In this document: positions 25,588 through 33,682 of the stretch, piece by piece
Position numbering within the stretch: the first letter of the stretch is position 1
Layout: each line of letters begins with the position of its first letter
Assembly: GCF_002042965.1 (NCBI RefSeq)
Contig: NZ_MZNT01000012.1
Span: 186,001 to 250,000 of the forward strand
Source of the DNA: Paenibacillus sp. 32352
GTDB lineage: Bacteria; Bacillota; Bacilli; Paenibacillales; NBRC-103111
DNA: 64,000 nt
Direction: 5' to 3'
Notes under the pieces: generated by a model
Told to the model about the DNA's origin: nothing
Database searches by the model: none
Seen by the model: only the letters and a program-made list of their open reading frames with translations
Position numbers and translations under genes: made by a program

Positions 25588-26553
25588 ATGGGAAAGTCGA
25601 GACGCCTGATTGAATTGATGATGGCGGTAAATCGGAAACGGAAATTCACCGTCAAAGAGCTTGCTGAAGAGTTTGGTGTATCTACCCGGACCATGCTGCG
25701 CTATTTGCAGGAGCTGAGTGGAATGGGAGTGCCTTTATACTCTCAAGTAGGTGCAGGAGGGGGATACCAGGTTCTTACGGAGCGAAGTCATCCACCTATT
25801 TCAATTACGGAAAATGAGGCATTCTCACTCTTTTTTGCTTCCCATGCTCTTCGACACTTCAGTTCGCTGCCCTTCGAGGCATCTGCAGAATCCGCACTTC
25901 GTAAATTTTACAGGCATTTATCGGAGGATGTGAAAAGCCAGATAGATGAGATGCGGCACCGAGTTGACTTCTTTACGCATACACGCCAAGAACGCTCCGA
26001 ATACCTTGAAATATTGCTCCAAGCATCCATCAGAAGGCTGCCCGTAACAATCCATTATGGAATTCGTACGTATGAGGCCAATCAAAGAACAATTCAGCCG
26101 ATCGGTATATATGCCTATGAGGGATATTGGTTTTGCCCAGCTTACTGCTATCTGCGAAAAGCCTTCCGGTTGTTCCGGGTTGATCGGATACGTTCGGCCG
26201 CTTTGGCGGACGCCGAGACGATAACGCCTCCAGTGGATATTTCAAAGGTGGACTTAACGAACTGGGGATTTCATTTTTACAGCGAACAAGAAAGCGTTGA
26301 GGTCAAAGTAAAATTGACGGTAAAAGGAATTGAGTTATTCCGGGATAAGAGTTGGATTTTCCCTTGGGGAGAAGTTCATGTTTCCGATAACGGTACAGGC
26401 TTACTAAAAGCGGCTATTTTATCTTCAGAGATACCATTCTTTTCCGATTATTTTTTTGCGTTCGGTACAGAAGCGGTCGTGCTTCAACCGGAAGAACTAA
26501 GAGAAGCTGTCAAAAGAAAGTTGATCCGCACTCTCGAAGAGTACAATACCTGA
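25588..26553 (+). CDS. YafY-family regulator: DeoR-type HTH plus WYL domain
   Basis: This 321-residue protein has an N-terminal winged helix (RKRKFTVKELAEEFGVSTRT) and a WYL ligand-binding domain at about residues 145-215 (RRLPVTIHYGIRT, IQPIGIYAYEGYWFCPAYC, FRLFRVDRI), then a WCX-like C-terminus (EEYNT end). WYL domains sense nucleic acid or nucleotide-like ligands in several regulators. A purine-rich GGGGGGAGGGG precedes the ATG. It probably regulates the divergent esterase. Confidence 0.88.
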   Translation: MGKSRRLIELMMAVNRKRKFTVKELAEEFGVSTRTMLRYLQELSGMGVPLYSQVGAGGGYQVLTERSHPPISITENEAFSLFFASHALRHFSSLPFEASAESALRKFYRHLSEDVKSQIDEMRHRVDFFTHTRQERSEYLEILLQASIRRLPVTIHYGIRTYEANQRTIQPIGIYAYEGYWFCPAYCYLRKAFRLFRVDRIRSAALADAETITPPVDISKVDLTNWGFHFYSEQESVEVKVKLTVKGIELFRDKSWIFPWGEVHVSDNGTGLLKAAILSSEIPFFSDYFFAFGTEAVVLQPEELREAVKRKLIRTLEEYNT

Positions 26554-26686
26554 AACTCCTAGTCTCAACGGGGAGGATAATGGAAATGTCTGGTGAATAG
26601 ATTAGGGGATGAAAAAGTAAAAATATATATTTTGTGATATGCCAGCAAGTTTAATTTGCAATGGCGTATAAATCGGAGGTTAGATT

Positions 26687-27109
26687 ATGCAAAGTAGATT
26701 AGAACAAGACATTATTTCAACGGCAGAAAGCTTCAAAAATAACTTCTCCGATAAAGGAAATTTTGATTTTAGTGTACAAAGTTTACGTGAAGTAGACGAT
26801 ATCCTTGAAGAATTATGTGAGTATGAATTAGATAATGATACTTTGGATTCTGTTTCTTCTATGGTTGGAAGTTACATTTTCGAAGTGGCAAGAAGGAACT
26901 ACGGCGGGAAGTATTATTGGGTACAAGAAAGAGAGCAGCCCGTTTTAGTTACTGGTGAGCCTGAATTTTCAATTTCAATATTTGCATTCGATAAAGTTAG
27001 AGGCAGAATTCAGAATGGCAAAGAAGATGAGATCCCTTATTACTTTGATGGCTATATCCAGTCAGTTGAAAAAGGTAAGCAAACAGGATACTGTGCAACA
27101 ATTGTTTAA
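26687..27109 (+). CDS. Small acidic protein of unknown function
   Basis: This 140-residue soluble protein includes YELDNDTLDSVSSMVGSYIFEVARRNYGGKYYW, a pattern also seen in small stand-alone proteins of Bacilli that I cannot name. CGGAGGT is placed well before the ATG. There is no signal peptide. An IS5-type element is inserted seven bases past its stop, so the gene itself is intact. A role as an immunity-type protein is possible but unsupported. Confidence 0.65.
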   Translation: MQSRLEQDIISTAESFKNNFSDKGNFDFSVQSLREVDDILEELCEYELDNDTLDSVSSMVGSYIFEVARRNYGGKYYWVQEREQPVLVTGEPEFSISIFAFDKVRGRIQNGKEDEIPYYFDGYIQSVEKGKQTGYCATIV

Positions 27110-27116
27110 AGTCTAG

Positions 27117-27970
27117 GTCGTGTCTGAAAACTCTTCATTGAGTCAATTTGAAAATGGCAGCTACGTACACAAGAGCCAGGAATGACTTGGCCAACTTGTC
27201 GTAACGAGTAGCCACACGGCGAAAGTGTTTGATTTTATTGAAAAAGCACTCCACTAAGTGGCGTTCTTAGTAGCGGTACCAATCGACTTTCCATGGGTTT
27301 TGACTATTCGTTTTAGGCGGGATGGTGTAGGATGCCTGCTTAGCTGTAATCCAATTCCAATATCGCTTCTGAGCCATAAGCTTTGTCGCCAAGAATATGA
27401 CTTCCTGTAATATCAAGCTTCTGAAGTAAATCGATCGCTGGAACGGAATCGTAGACTTGACCACCCGTCAGAAGAAAAGCAAGGGGGGTTCCTAATCCAT
27501 CGACGACGGCGTGAAGTTTGGTTGTCTTTCCGCCACGATTGACCGCCGATGTGCTGATTCACTTCGTGTCCTGGGGCGTTTTTTTAGCACCAGCACTATG
27601 TTGATGGGCTTGACCGATGTAGAATCAATGCTCAAGTTTTCAAAGTCAGGTTCGACCTGAAGAGTTTGGAAGATCGCGACAAGCAGTCCGGTATCTCGCC
27701 ACTTGCAGAAGCGACTGTAGACCGTTTTCCATGAACCATAGCGTCACTCCGGTAGATCGCGCCAGGCAGCACCACTTCGAGCGATCCATAGAAAAGCGTT
27801 AAACATGGTTCTTTCACTTAATTTTGTCGGACGTCCTGTTTTGTAGGGTGGAAACATGCCCTTAATTTGTTCCTACTGTTCATCGCTTATTTCGTACCGT
27901 CTTTGAATCATGCTTGACGCCCCATTCGTTCTCTCTAATCTTACCATGTTATTTAGTTTTCAGACACATC
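27117..27970. mobile_element. IS5-family insertion sequence, inactivated
   Basis: The 854-bp element has 16-bp imperfect terminal inverted repeats (GTCGTGTCTGAAAACT at the left, AGTTTTCAGACACATC at the right) and is flanked by CTAG on both sides (27113-27116 and 27971-27974), a target typical of the family. Its only gene is the broken transposase on the minus strand. TIRs are nearly intact, so decay of the gene is fairly recent or the element is mobilisable in trans. Confidence 0.85.
27135..27911 (-). pseudogene. IS5-family transposase, broken by stops and frameshifts
   Basis: From ATG 27911 on the minus strand the protein starts MIQRRYEISDEQ, then meets TAG where IS5-type transposases continue. 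Downstream pieces include GMFPPYKTGRPTKLSERTMF, AFLWIARSGAAWRDLPE (another stop follows) and VEPDFENLSIDSTSV, the last near the first catalytic Asp. A further frame change occurs around 27550-27580, and the end reads DKLAKSFLALVYVAAIFKLTQ with a stop. It cannot make active enzyme. Confidence 0.85.
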
Positions 27971-27978
27971 CTAGATAT

Positions 27979-28142
27979 TATAAGAACCATTTTCGCTATA
28001 GCACTCGGCTTAATGACTTTCTATTACATCCTAAATCGAAACTATACATTCTTCCAATATATCATTTTAGATTACCCAAAAATGACGTCTGATGATTTAA
28101 ATCAATTTATGCAACTCCTGGTACAGTCTTTGACCTTCCCTG
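27979..28142 (+). other. Unassigned remnant beside the insertion sequence
   Basis: One frame reads IRTIFAIALGLMTFYYILN, a single membrane segment, then an acidic stretch (KMTSDDLNQFMQLL). It has no start of its own because the IS lies at its 5' side, and it runs into the AraC fragment. It may be the tail of a small membrane protein gene cut by rearrangement. Confidence 0.3.
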
Positions 28143-28280
28143 CAGGATATCCGGGACCTGCCGTCCGAGATTGCCCAGGATCTCGGGTATGAGCACAGGC
28201 GCTATTTCAGCGAGGTGTTCAAGAAATATACCGGCATGACCCCGTCCGACTTCAAACTGCATTATCTTGGAAAAGAATAA
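28143..28280 (+). pseudogene. YesN-type AraC regulator, last 45 codons
   Basis: The frame reads LPSEIAQDLGYEHRRYF then SEVFKKYTGMTPSDFK and ends LHYLGKE-stop. The intact YesN-type regulator ending at 35321 has the matching tail ALTLGYEHRRYFSEIFKKYT, so this is a paralogous fragment of the same locus type. The receiver domain and the first HTH are absent. Confidence 0.85.
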
Positions 28281-28289
28281 GAATGCGCA

Positions 28290-28328
28290 GGGGAGGCATG
28301 TCCGCAGGGCGGAGGTGGCCTCCCTTCT
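28290..28328 (+). terminator. Terminator hairpin after the AraC fragment
   Basis: GGGAGGC pairs with GCCTCCC; TTCTC follows. Confidence 0.6.
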
Positions 28329-28441
28329 CTGTATAAAGCTGCTGCAGAAATCTGCCCTTAATGTGGGCTTACCCGCCTTATCCGGATGCGCCAATCCGTC
28401 TATAATCAGGTTGTAAGCGAATACAGAAGGGATATATAAGG

Positions 28442-29104
28442 GTGACTACCAATGATGAAACGTATGCTAATAACATCTCTGAGGTTACCGATGATCTGGA
28501 ACACTTCGAGGTGCTCAGCCTGTCTACACCGGACCTGCGCAATATTGTACTGTTTCCCGAGTTGATCGGCGGCAAGTATGTCCGGCTTTAGCGTCCCTTC
28601 ACGGTATACAGCCGCGGCGGCCGGGACCGCTTCGATGCCTGGATCTCCGAGTCGCCGGACCTGAAGCATTGGGGCAACTCCAGCCTACTGCTCGCCGTCG
28701 AGCAGGTGCCGTTTGCCAATGACAAGATTGGCCAGGCCGCACCTCCGGTCCGGGCGGATAATGGCTGGCTGACCACCTTCCATGCGGTGGATGTGGACCC
28801 GGCCAGTGGCAAGCAAGGTTGGGAGGACACCTGGAAGAAGCGCTATACCGCCGGAATTATGCTGCTGGATCTGGAGGACCCCCGCAAGGTGATCGGCATG
28901 AGCAGGCAGCCGCTGCTGGCACCGGAGACAGACTATGAGATTGGCGGGGGCTTCCGCAATCATGTGATTTTTCCGGGAGGGATAATTCTGGAGGATGACG
29001 GCGAGGTCAAGATCTATTACGGCTCTGCGGATACGGTGGAATGTCTGGCAACGGCCCATGTGGACGATCTGCTCCGGCTCTGTCTGGAGCCGGAGCATAG
29101 ATAA
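28442..29104 (+). pseudogene. GH130-family protein, C-terminal two thirds with an in-frame stop
   Basis: The frame from about 28475 reads EVTDDLEHFEVLSLSTPDL and stays close to the intact GH130 gene at 38742-39746 down to TVECLATAHVDDLLRLCLE. A TAG at 28589 stands where the intact copy has GAG in LERPF. The first ~120 residues of the enzyme are missing; a GTG with GGG upstream at 28442 leads into unrelated codons. The DNA between the AraC fragment and this piece shows that binding-protein and permease genes have been deleted. Confidence 0.88.
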
Positions 29105-29177
29105 GATTGGAAGCAGGCTGAGGGCGGAAATGCGGAGTAACAGTGGGGCCATGTACCATGATTGGAGCGGCTTGCGC

Positions 29178-29311
29178 GGAGATTGTGCATGAAGTGCAAC
29201 AATGCTAAATCAATAGCAGCAACCGTGGGGAGATTGTGCATAAAATGCAACAATACAGCTCAGTAGTAGCGACCAACGCAGAAATCCTGCACAAGGTGTA
29301 ACAAAACCGGG
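29178..29311. repeat. Tandem repeat, period 51 bp, two and a half copies
   Basis: Units start at 29178, 29229 and about 29280. Each has a core like TTGTGCATAAAATGCAACAA, itself a small hairpin, and a tail like CAGTAGTAGCGACCAAC. The third unit is shorter and more diverged. No gene is seen between the GH130 fragment and 29488. Confidence 0.75.
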
Positions 29312-29487
29312 GCCGTATTTTAAAAGGAAACTTTGCTGATGCAGAAAAGGTTAGTATTACTCTGCCACTTCCGAAGCTGAGCAGGAATATATTTACTTTA
29401 TGAAAAGAGTAAAGAGCATCGCTGGTGAAATCATCATTCATTGATGATAGAGTGTTTTCTAAAAAAATATGAAAGAGGTGTTTATTT

Positions 29488-31443
29488 ATGTTAAAGCGGT
29501 TAAAGTTTTTAAGCTTAATTATTTGTATGGTGGCCAGTCTTGTAACTGTCGTTCCTTTGACAGCAAGCGCGGCTACAGTTGTAAGCTATCCATTACCGTC
29601 GATCTATACCACGACCAGTCAATACACGGTAACAGCAGACTCTACGAATATACCGGTAATTGACACTTCGGAGGTATTTGTAAACTATAATTATTGTAAT
29701 TTCTCTTTTTCAGGTACTACTACAATCACAATTACAGCAAGCGAGCCAATCAATACATATAATATTTCTCCCAAAGCTTTGGGAATCACTGCAACAAAGA
29801 GCGGAAATACACTTACATTTACACTTTCATCACCAAGATATCTTATAGTTAAAATCAATAACCTGAAAGATCTGGTTATTGCGGCAGATGCTCTTGAAAC
29901 CAATGTTCCGGCTTCATCCGGTACAGGCATATACAATGTTAAAACTCAATACGGTGCCGACAGTACCGGGTTCGCTATGGCTACAACTGCAATACAGAAC
30001 GCCATCAATGCGGCTAACGCAGCAGGTGGCGGTATAGTATACGTTCCAGCCGGAGTTTATAAGTGCGGAAACCTTGTTTTAAAAAGCAATGTTTCGGTTT
30101 ATCTGGAGGGTGGTTCTGTTATAAGGGGTTCAGGAAATCCAAGCGATTACACTACCCATTTTCATAAGAATTCTCTGAAAAAGGATGGAACATGGTTTAT
30201 CTATACCGAAACAAATGCAAACAATATTAAGATATACGGCAGGGGGACTATTGACGGCAATGGCCATTATATGAGAAATACAAACAATTATTTGAACAAT
30301 ATTCTTGTACCCTTGCAGTGCAGCAACTTCACGGTTGACGGCATAACCATAAGAGACAGCGGTGGCTGGGCTACAATCGTTACAAGATCTAATAACGTAA
30401 CATTCCAGAATACAAAGCACTTCAACAACAATGAACTTGATTATGAAAATGATGCAATAGACATTCAAGAGAGCCAGAATGTACTCATAAAGCACACTGT
30501 AGCAGTATCAGAGGATGACACCTACTCATTTAAGACTTGGGATGTAGCAACTACGGATATAGCTGCAAACTGGCCGGGAAGTCCTGAAAACCAGTCAAAT
30601 GTAGTTGTGGATGATGCTTTCGCTTGGAGCAGATGTGGAGCATTCAAGGTTGGAGATGGAGTAAAACAGCTTCAGGATGGCATCGTTGTTAAAAACTCTT
30701 ATGTATACCGGTGCTGGCGCGCTTTAGCGGTAGGTCATCTTTATGGAACTCCAGCAGCACAAAACATCATATTTGACAATATAGATGTTGAAGGCTTCTG
30801 GCCAAGATCCGGTGTTCACTCCAGATGGTTTGATCTTTCTGCAAAAACCGGTCCGATAAAAAATGTGGTCTATAATAATATCAATTTACGCGCTTTAGGT
30901 GAAGTTTCAATAATGAAGGGTTGGAGTGACACATCTACTGTCTCCGGAGTTACATTAAACAATGTTCGCGTCGGTGGAGTTGCGGCAACTACATTGGCAG
31001 AATTGAAAATAACAGATACTAACAGCTATGCTGCAGCTCCAAAATTCAACACATTGAAATTTGAAGCGGAAGGCTATAACCTTAGTTCAGGTGTTTTATC
31101 CTATGAGGCAAGCACTGATGGTGGGCTGGATGTTGGTGGAGGGAGTAATGGCGACTATATAGCATTTAAAAATGTAGACTTTGGTAGTACAGCTAAAACA
31201 AGTATTGATTTGAAGGTTGCATCCGCTAATTCCGGCGGAAGGATAGAATTCCACTTGGACAGTCCTACAGGCACTATGCTGGGTTATTGGACAGCAGAAA
31301 GCACAGGCGGATGGCAGACATGGTCGGTCAAGAATATCCCGCTTAATACCGGGACAGCTGTAGGAACCCATACTGTATATGTTACTTTTGTTAAGTCAGA
31401 TTCAACCACAGTTGCAAATTTAACTTGGTTCCAGTTCAAATAG
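29488..31443 (+). CDS. Secreted right-handed beta-helix glycan enzyme (GH28/pectate-lyase superfamily) with C-terminal CBM6-like domain
   Basis: This 651-residue exported protein has a signal peptide cleaved after about residue 28 (TASA). Residues about 140-490 form a parallel beta-helix of the pectate-lyase_3/GH28 type: AIQNAINAANAAGGGIVYVPAG, IYGRGTIDGNGHYM, then ENDAIDIQESQNVLI and SEDDTYSFKTWD, which lie where GH28-type catalytic Asp residues are expected. Residues from about 522 (KFEAEGYN...GGLDVGGGSNGDYIAF) look like a CBM6 that would bind a polysaccharide. GAAAGAGGTG precedes the ATG. The gene is clearly more AT-rich than the surrounding glycan loci and uses AGA and ATA codons more often, as if acquired from a clostridial-type genome. 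Substrate is uncertain. Confidence 0.83.
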   Translation: MLKRLKFLSLIICMVASLVTVVPLTASAATVVSYPLPSIYTTTSQYTVTADSTNIPVIDTSEVFVNYNYCNFSFSGTTTITITASEPINTYNISPKALGITATKSGNTLTFTLSSPRYLIVKINNLKDLVIAADALETNVPASSGTGIYNVKTQYGADSTGFAMATTAIQNAINAANAAGGGIVYVPAGVYKCGNLVLKSNVSVYLEGGSVIRGSGNPSDYTTHFHKNSLKKDGTWFIYTETNANNIKIYGRGTIDGNGHYMRNTNNYLNNILVPLQCSNFTVDGITIRDSGGWATIVTRSNNVTFQNTKHFNNNELDYENDAIDIQESQNVLIKHTVAVSEDDTYSFKTWDVATTDIAANWPGSPENQSNVVVDDAFAWSRCGAFKVGDGVKQLQDGIVVKNSYVYRCWRALAVGHLYGTPAAQNIIFDNIDVEGFWPRSGVHSRWFDLSAKTGPIKNVVYNNINLRALGEVSIMKGWSDTSTVSGVTLNNVRVGGVAATTLAELKITDTNSYAAAPKFNTLKFEAEGYNLSSGVLSYEASTDGGLDVGGGSNGDYIAFKNVDFGSTAKTSIDLKVASANSGGRIEFHLDSPTGTMLGYWTAESTGGWQTWSVKNIPLNTGTAVGTHTVYVTFVKSDSTTVANLTWFQFK

Positions 31444-31548
31444 AATGGAAACTGTTTGATGTAATTGCAGTAAGATGGATAAAGGGGGGATCAAATGATA
31501 TGCCTCTTCATTCTGCTAAAGTTTTTTCTACGACTGATCAACTAACAC

Positions 31549-31597
31549 AAAAAAACAGCAAGTCTCCTAAGTGAAGTGAAATAGGGACTTGCTGTTT
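31549..31597 (-). terminator. Intrinsic terminator, minus strand
   Basis: AAACAGCAAGTC (31553-31564) pairs with GACTTGCTGTTT (31586-31597). Read on the minus strand the stem is followed by a run of seven T, and it lies 11 bases after the stop of the 49-codon frame at 31608. Read on the plus strand there is no T-run. Confidence 0.8.
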
Positions 31598-31607
31598 GAG
31601 GTTTCAA

Positions 31608-31757
31608 TTATTTCTTAAAGCTATGAATTGGAGCTGGGATTCGTCCGCCACGATTAACGAAGTTCGCGCAGTTAAAGCCGTTTACTGCTATAACTGGTGC
31701 ATATCCGAGCAGGCCGCCAAATTCGCAGTTTAAGCTAGCTTGATGTTTGGATAACAT
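31608..31757 (-). CDS. Possible 49-residue peptide gene
   Basis: An ATG at 31757 preceded by TAAGGATACC opens a frame that starts MLSKHQASLNCEFGGLLGYA and ends GRIPAPIHSFKK-stop. It has two Cys, a Gly-Gly after residue 13, and a strong terminator on the same strand directly behind it, which is the main argument that it is expressed. The Gly-Gly could be a leader cleavage site of a double-glycine peptide, but the leader would be short and no processing or export genes are next to it. I do not recognise the family. Confidence 0.42.
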   Translation of the reverse strand: MLSKHQASLNCEFGGLLGYAPVIAVNGFNCANFVNRGGRIPAPIHSFKK

Positions 31758-31870
31758 GGTATCCTTAATCCAAGTCTGGGACAAGTACAGCAGCCAAGGA
31801 GAGCATCGTTATATATTCGACCGATTGCCGGAAAAACCTTGGACCCTTGAGGAAAGGACGGAGGAGAAAC

Positions 31871-33682
31871 ATGAGCGCGCGGAGAGGGAGAGTCATTCGA
31901 AAGAAGTTTTACGATCTGTTTTACGGGATATCTTTCAAACAAAGAATTCGCTCCTCATTCATCCTGTTAATCATATTGGCCATTAGCGTTGTAGGAACCA
32001 GCTCTTATTGGATTGCATCCAAGGAGCTGCAAAAGAACGCTTTCACCTCGAGCCAGGAGGCAGTGGACAAGACGACGCAAATTTTGGACGATAAGCTGAA
32101 TAGCATCTCAATTTCTCTCCGTTCGTTGATGTTAAGCGACGCATTCCGGCAAATGATGCTCGACGTTCAGAGCAACAACATATCGAATTATTATGTTCAT
32201 TTGTCCGGATTCCAGTATGTTTTCTCTCAATTGAGTTATAATGATCCTCTGATCGAGAGCATTCTTATAGCTACCCCGATCGGTGATTTTTACCCGACGG
32301 CGCAGCGAAGGTCACAGTCCCTATCATTCTACGAGTCAAATTTGTATTATGAGATTAAAGACAAACCGGATGGTTTGTGGGTCAAGGGACATACGGATAT
32401 ATTTTTTACTGGAGAAAAGCGTGTATTGTCCTTCGTCACCAAAGGAACACAGGATAATGTGACGAGCACTAATGTATTTATCGTCGTCAATATAAATGAA
32501 AACAGTTTGATCGGGGTTATCAATAAGCACTCATCCCAAAATGACAGTAACTACTTTATGGTCGATTCTAAAGGCGAGGATGTCATCCGCACCACCTGGT
32601 CTACACAACATAATCTGATGAAGGATGAGCTTTTTCTGCGTAATGTGTCCTCGAATACCCGCGGGTCCTTTTTTCATAGCTTTGATAAAACGGATTACTT
32701 GGTAAATTATACACGCTCTGGCGTTGTGAAAGATTGGCTTTTGTTCGGTATGCAGCCCAAAGACAAGCTGCTGGAGCAGATGAATCTTGTGCAGCGTACA
32801 ACGATTTTCATCATGATCGTCTTTTTATTGGTGGCGTGGTTGTTCTCGAACAAATTGACGGCACTGTTGCTCAACCCCCTGTTCAAGCTGCAACGACTGA
32901 TGCGGGAAGTGGAGGATACCCGGCTTTCCGTCCGGTTCGAGAGCCGCTACCGCGACGAGGTGGCCCAGGTCGGCTTTCAATTCAACCGGATGCTGGATGA
33001 GATCAATCGTCTGATAGATGATGTTAAGTCGAGTGAGGCTGGCAAGCGAAAAGCGGAGCTACGCTCGCTCACAGCGCAAATGGAGCCTCATTTTTTGTAC
33101 AACACCTTGAACACGATATATTGCAAATCGGTTATGGGCGAGAATAACGATGTCAATGAGATGATTCTTGCATTGAGCCAGATGTTCCAATTGGGGCTCA
33201 GCGGAGGCCGTGATTGGAATACGCTAGAGGATGAGCTGTCCCATGCACAGCAGTACTGTGCTATTCAGCAAAAATGCTACGAGGGTTTATTCGAGTACGT
33301 TATCAACATAAGCGATGAGCAGCTGTTAACCTGCTATGTACCGAAGATATTGCTCCAGCCGATCATCGAGAACAGCATTCAGCATGGCTTCAGCAACCGC
33401 CGGTCCGGGGGAATCATTCGCGTATCGGTAAGTAGAGAACATAATATGCTGCATCTGGTGATCGAAGATAACGGCACCGGCATGGAAATGGACAAGGTCA
33501 TGCAGGCGATGATTCATCAAGTTAGCTCGAAGAAAGGATATGCAATTTATAATATATTAAACCGGCTCCAGCTCTATTATGGCGAGAAAGCAAGCATGGA
33601 GCTGTTCAGCAGCTTGGGAAGTGGAGCCAGAACCGATCTCTGGATTCCCATTAGGAAAAGGGAGGGAGAGTATTATGAATGA
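31871..33682 (+). CDS. Sensor histidine kinase, YesM type
   Basis: This 603-residue kinase has a membrane segment near residues 25-45, an extracytoplasmic sensor to about residue 300, a second membrane segment (TTIFIMIVFLLVAWLF), a HAMP domain, the phospho-acceptor region LTAQMEPHFLYNTLN with His about residue 407, and a HATPase domain (PIIENSIQHG, VIEDNGTGM). ATG 31871 follows GGACGGAGGAG; the frame is open further upstream. It overlaps the response regulator by 8 bases. It probably senses an extracellular oligosaccharide, perhaps through the binding protein, and activates the importer and glycosidase genes downstream. Confidence 0.93.
   Translation: MSARRGRVIRKKFYDLFYGISFKQRIRSSFILLIILAISVVGTSSYWIASKELQKNAFTSSQEAVDKTTQILDDKLNSISISLRSLMLSDAFRQMMLDVQSNNISNYYVHLSGFQYVFSQLSYNDPLIESILIATPIGDFYPTAQRRSQSLSFYESNLYYEIKDKPDGLWVKGHTDIFFTGEKRVLSFVTKGTQDNVTSTNVFIVVNINENSLIGVINKHSSQNDSNYFMVDSKGEDVIRTTWSTQHNLMKDELFLRNVSSNTRGSFFHSFDKTDYLVNYTRSGVVKDWLLFGMQPKDKLLEQMNLVQRTTIFIMIVFLLVAWLFSNKLTALLLNPLFKLQRLMREVEDTRLSVRFESRYRDEVAQVGFQFNRMLDEINRLIDDVKSSEAGKRKAELRSLTAQMEPHFLYNTLNTIYCKSVMGENNDVNEMILALSQMFQLGLSGGRDWNTLEDELSHAQQYCAIQQKCYEGLFEYVINISDEQLLTCYVPKILLQPIIENSIQHGFSNRRSGGIIRVSVSREHNMLHLVIEDNGTGMEMDKVMQAMIHQVSSKKGYAIYNILNRLQLYYGEKASMELFSSLGSGARTDLWIPIRKREGEYYE

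Noticed and set aside
28706..29104. GH130 tail read as an independent 132-residue gene
   Set aside because: It lacks the N-terminal blades and continues in frame from codons before the TAG at 28589, so it is part of a pseudogene.
29178..29311. 51-bp repeats as a CRISPR array
   Set aside because: Only two full units exist, there are no unique spacers of even size between conserved repeats, and no cas gene is near.
33579..33674. Extension of the YesN regulator 32 codons upstream
   Set aside because: The extension overlaps the end of the kinase gene deeply, and GGGAGAG plus ATG at 33675 gives a start at the exact beginning of the receiver domain.
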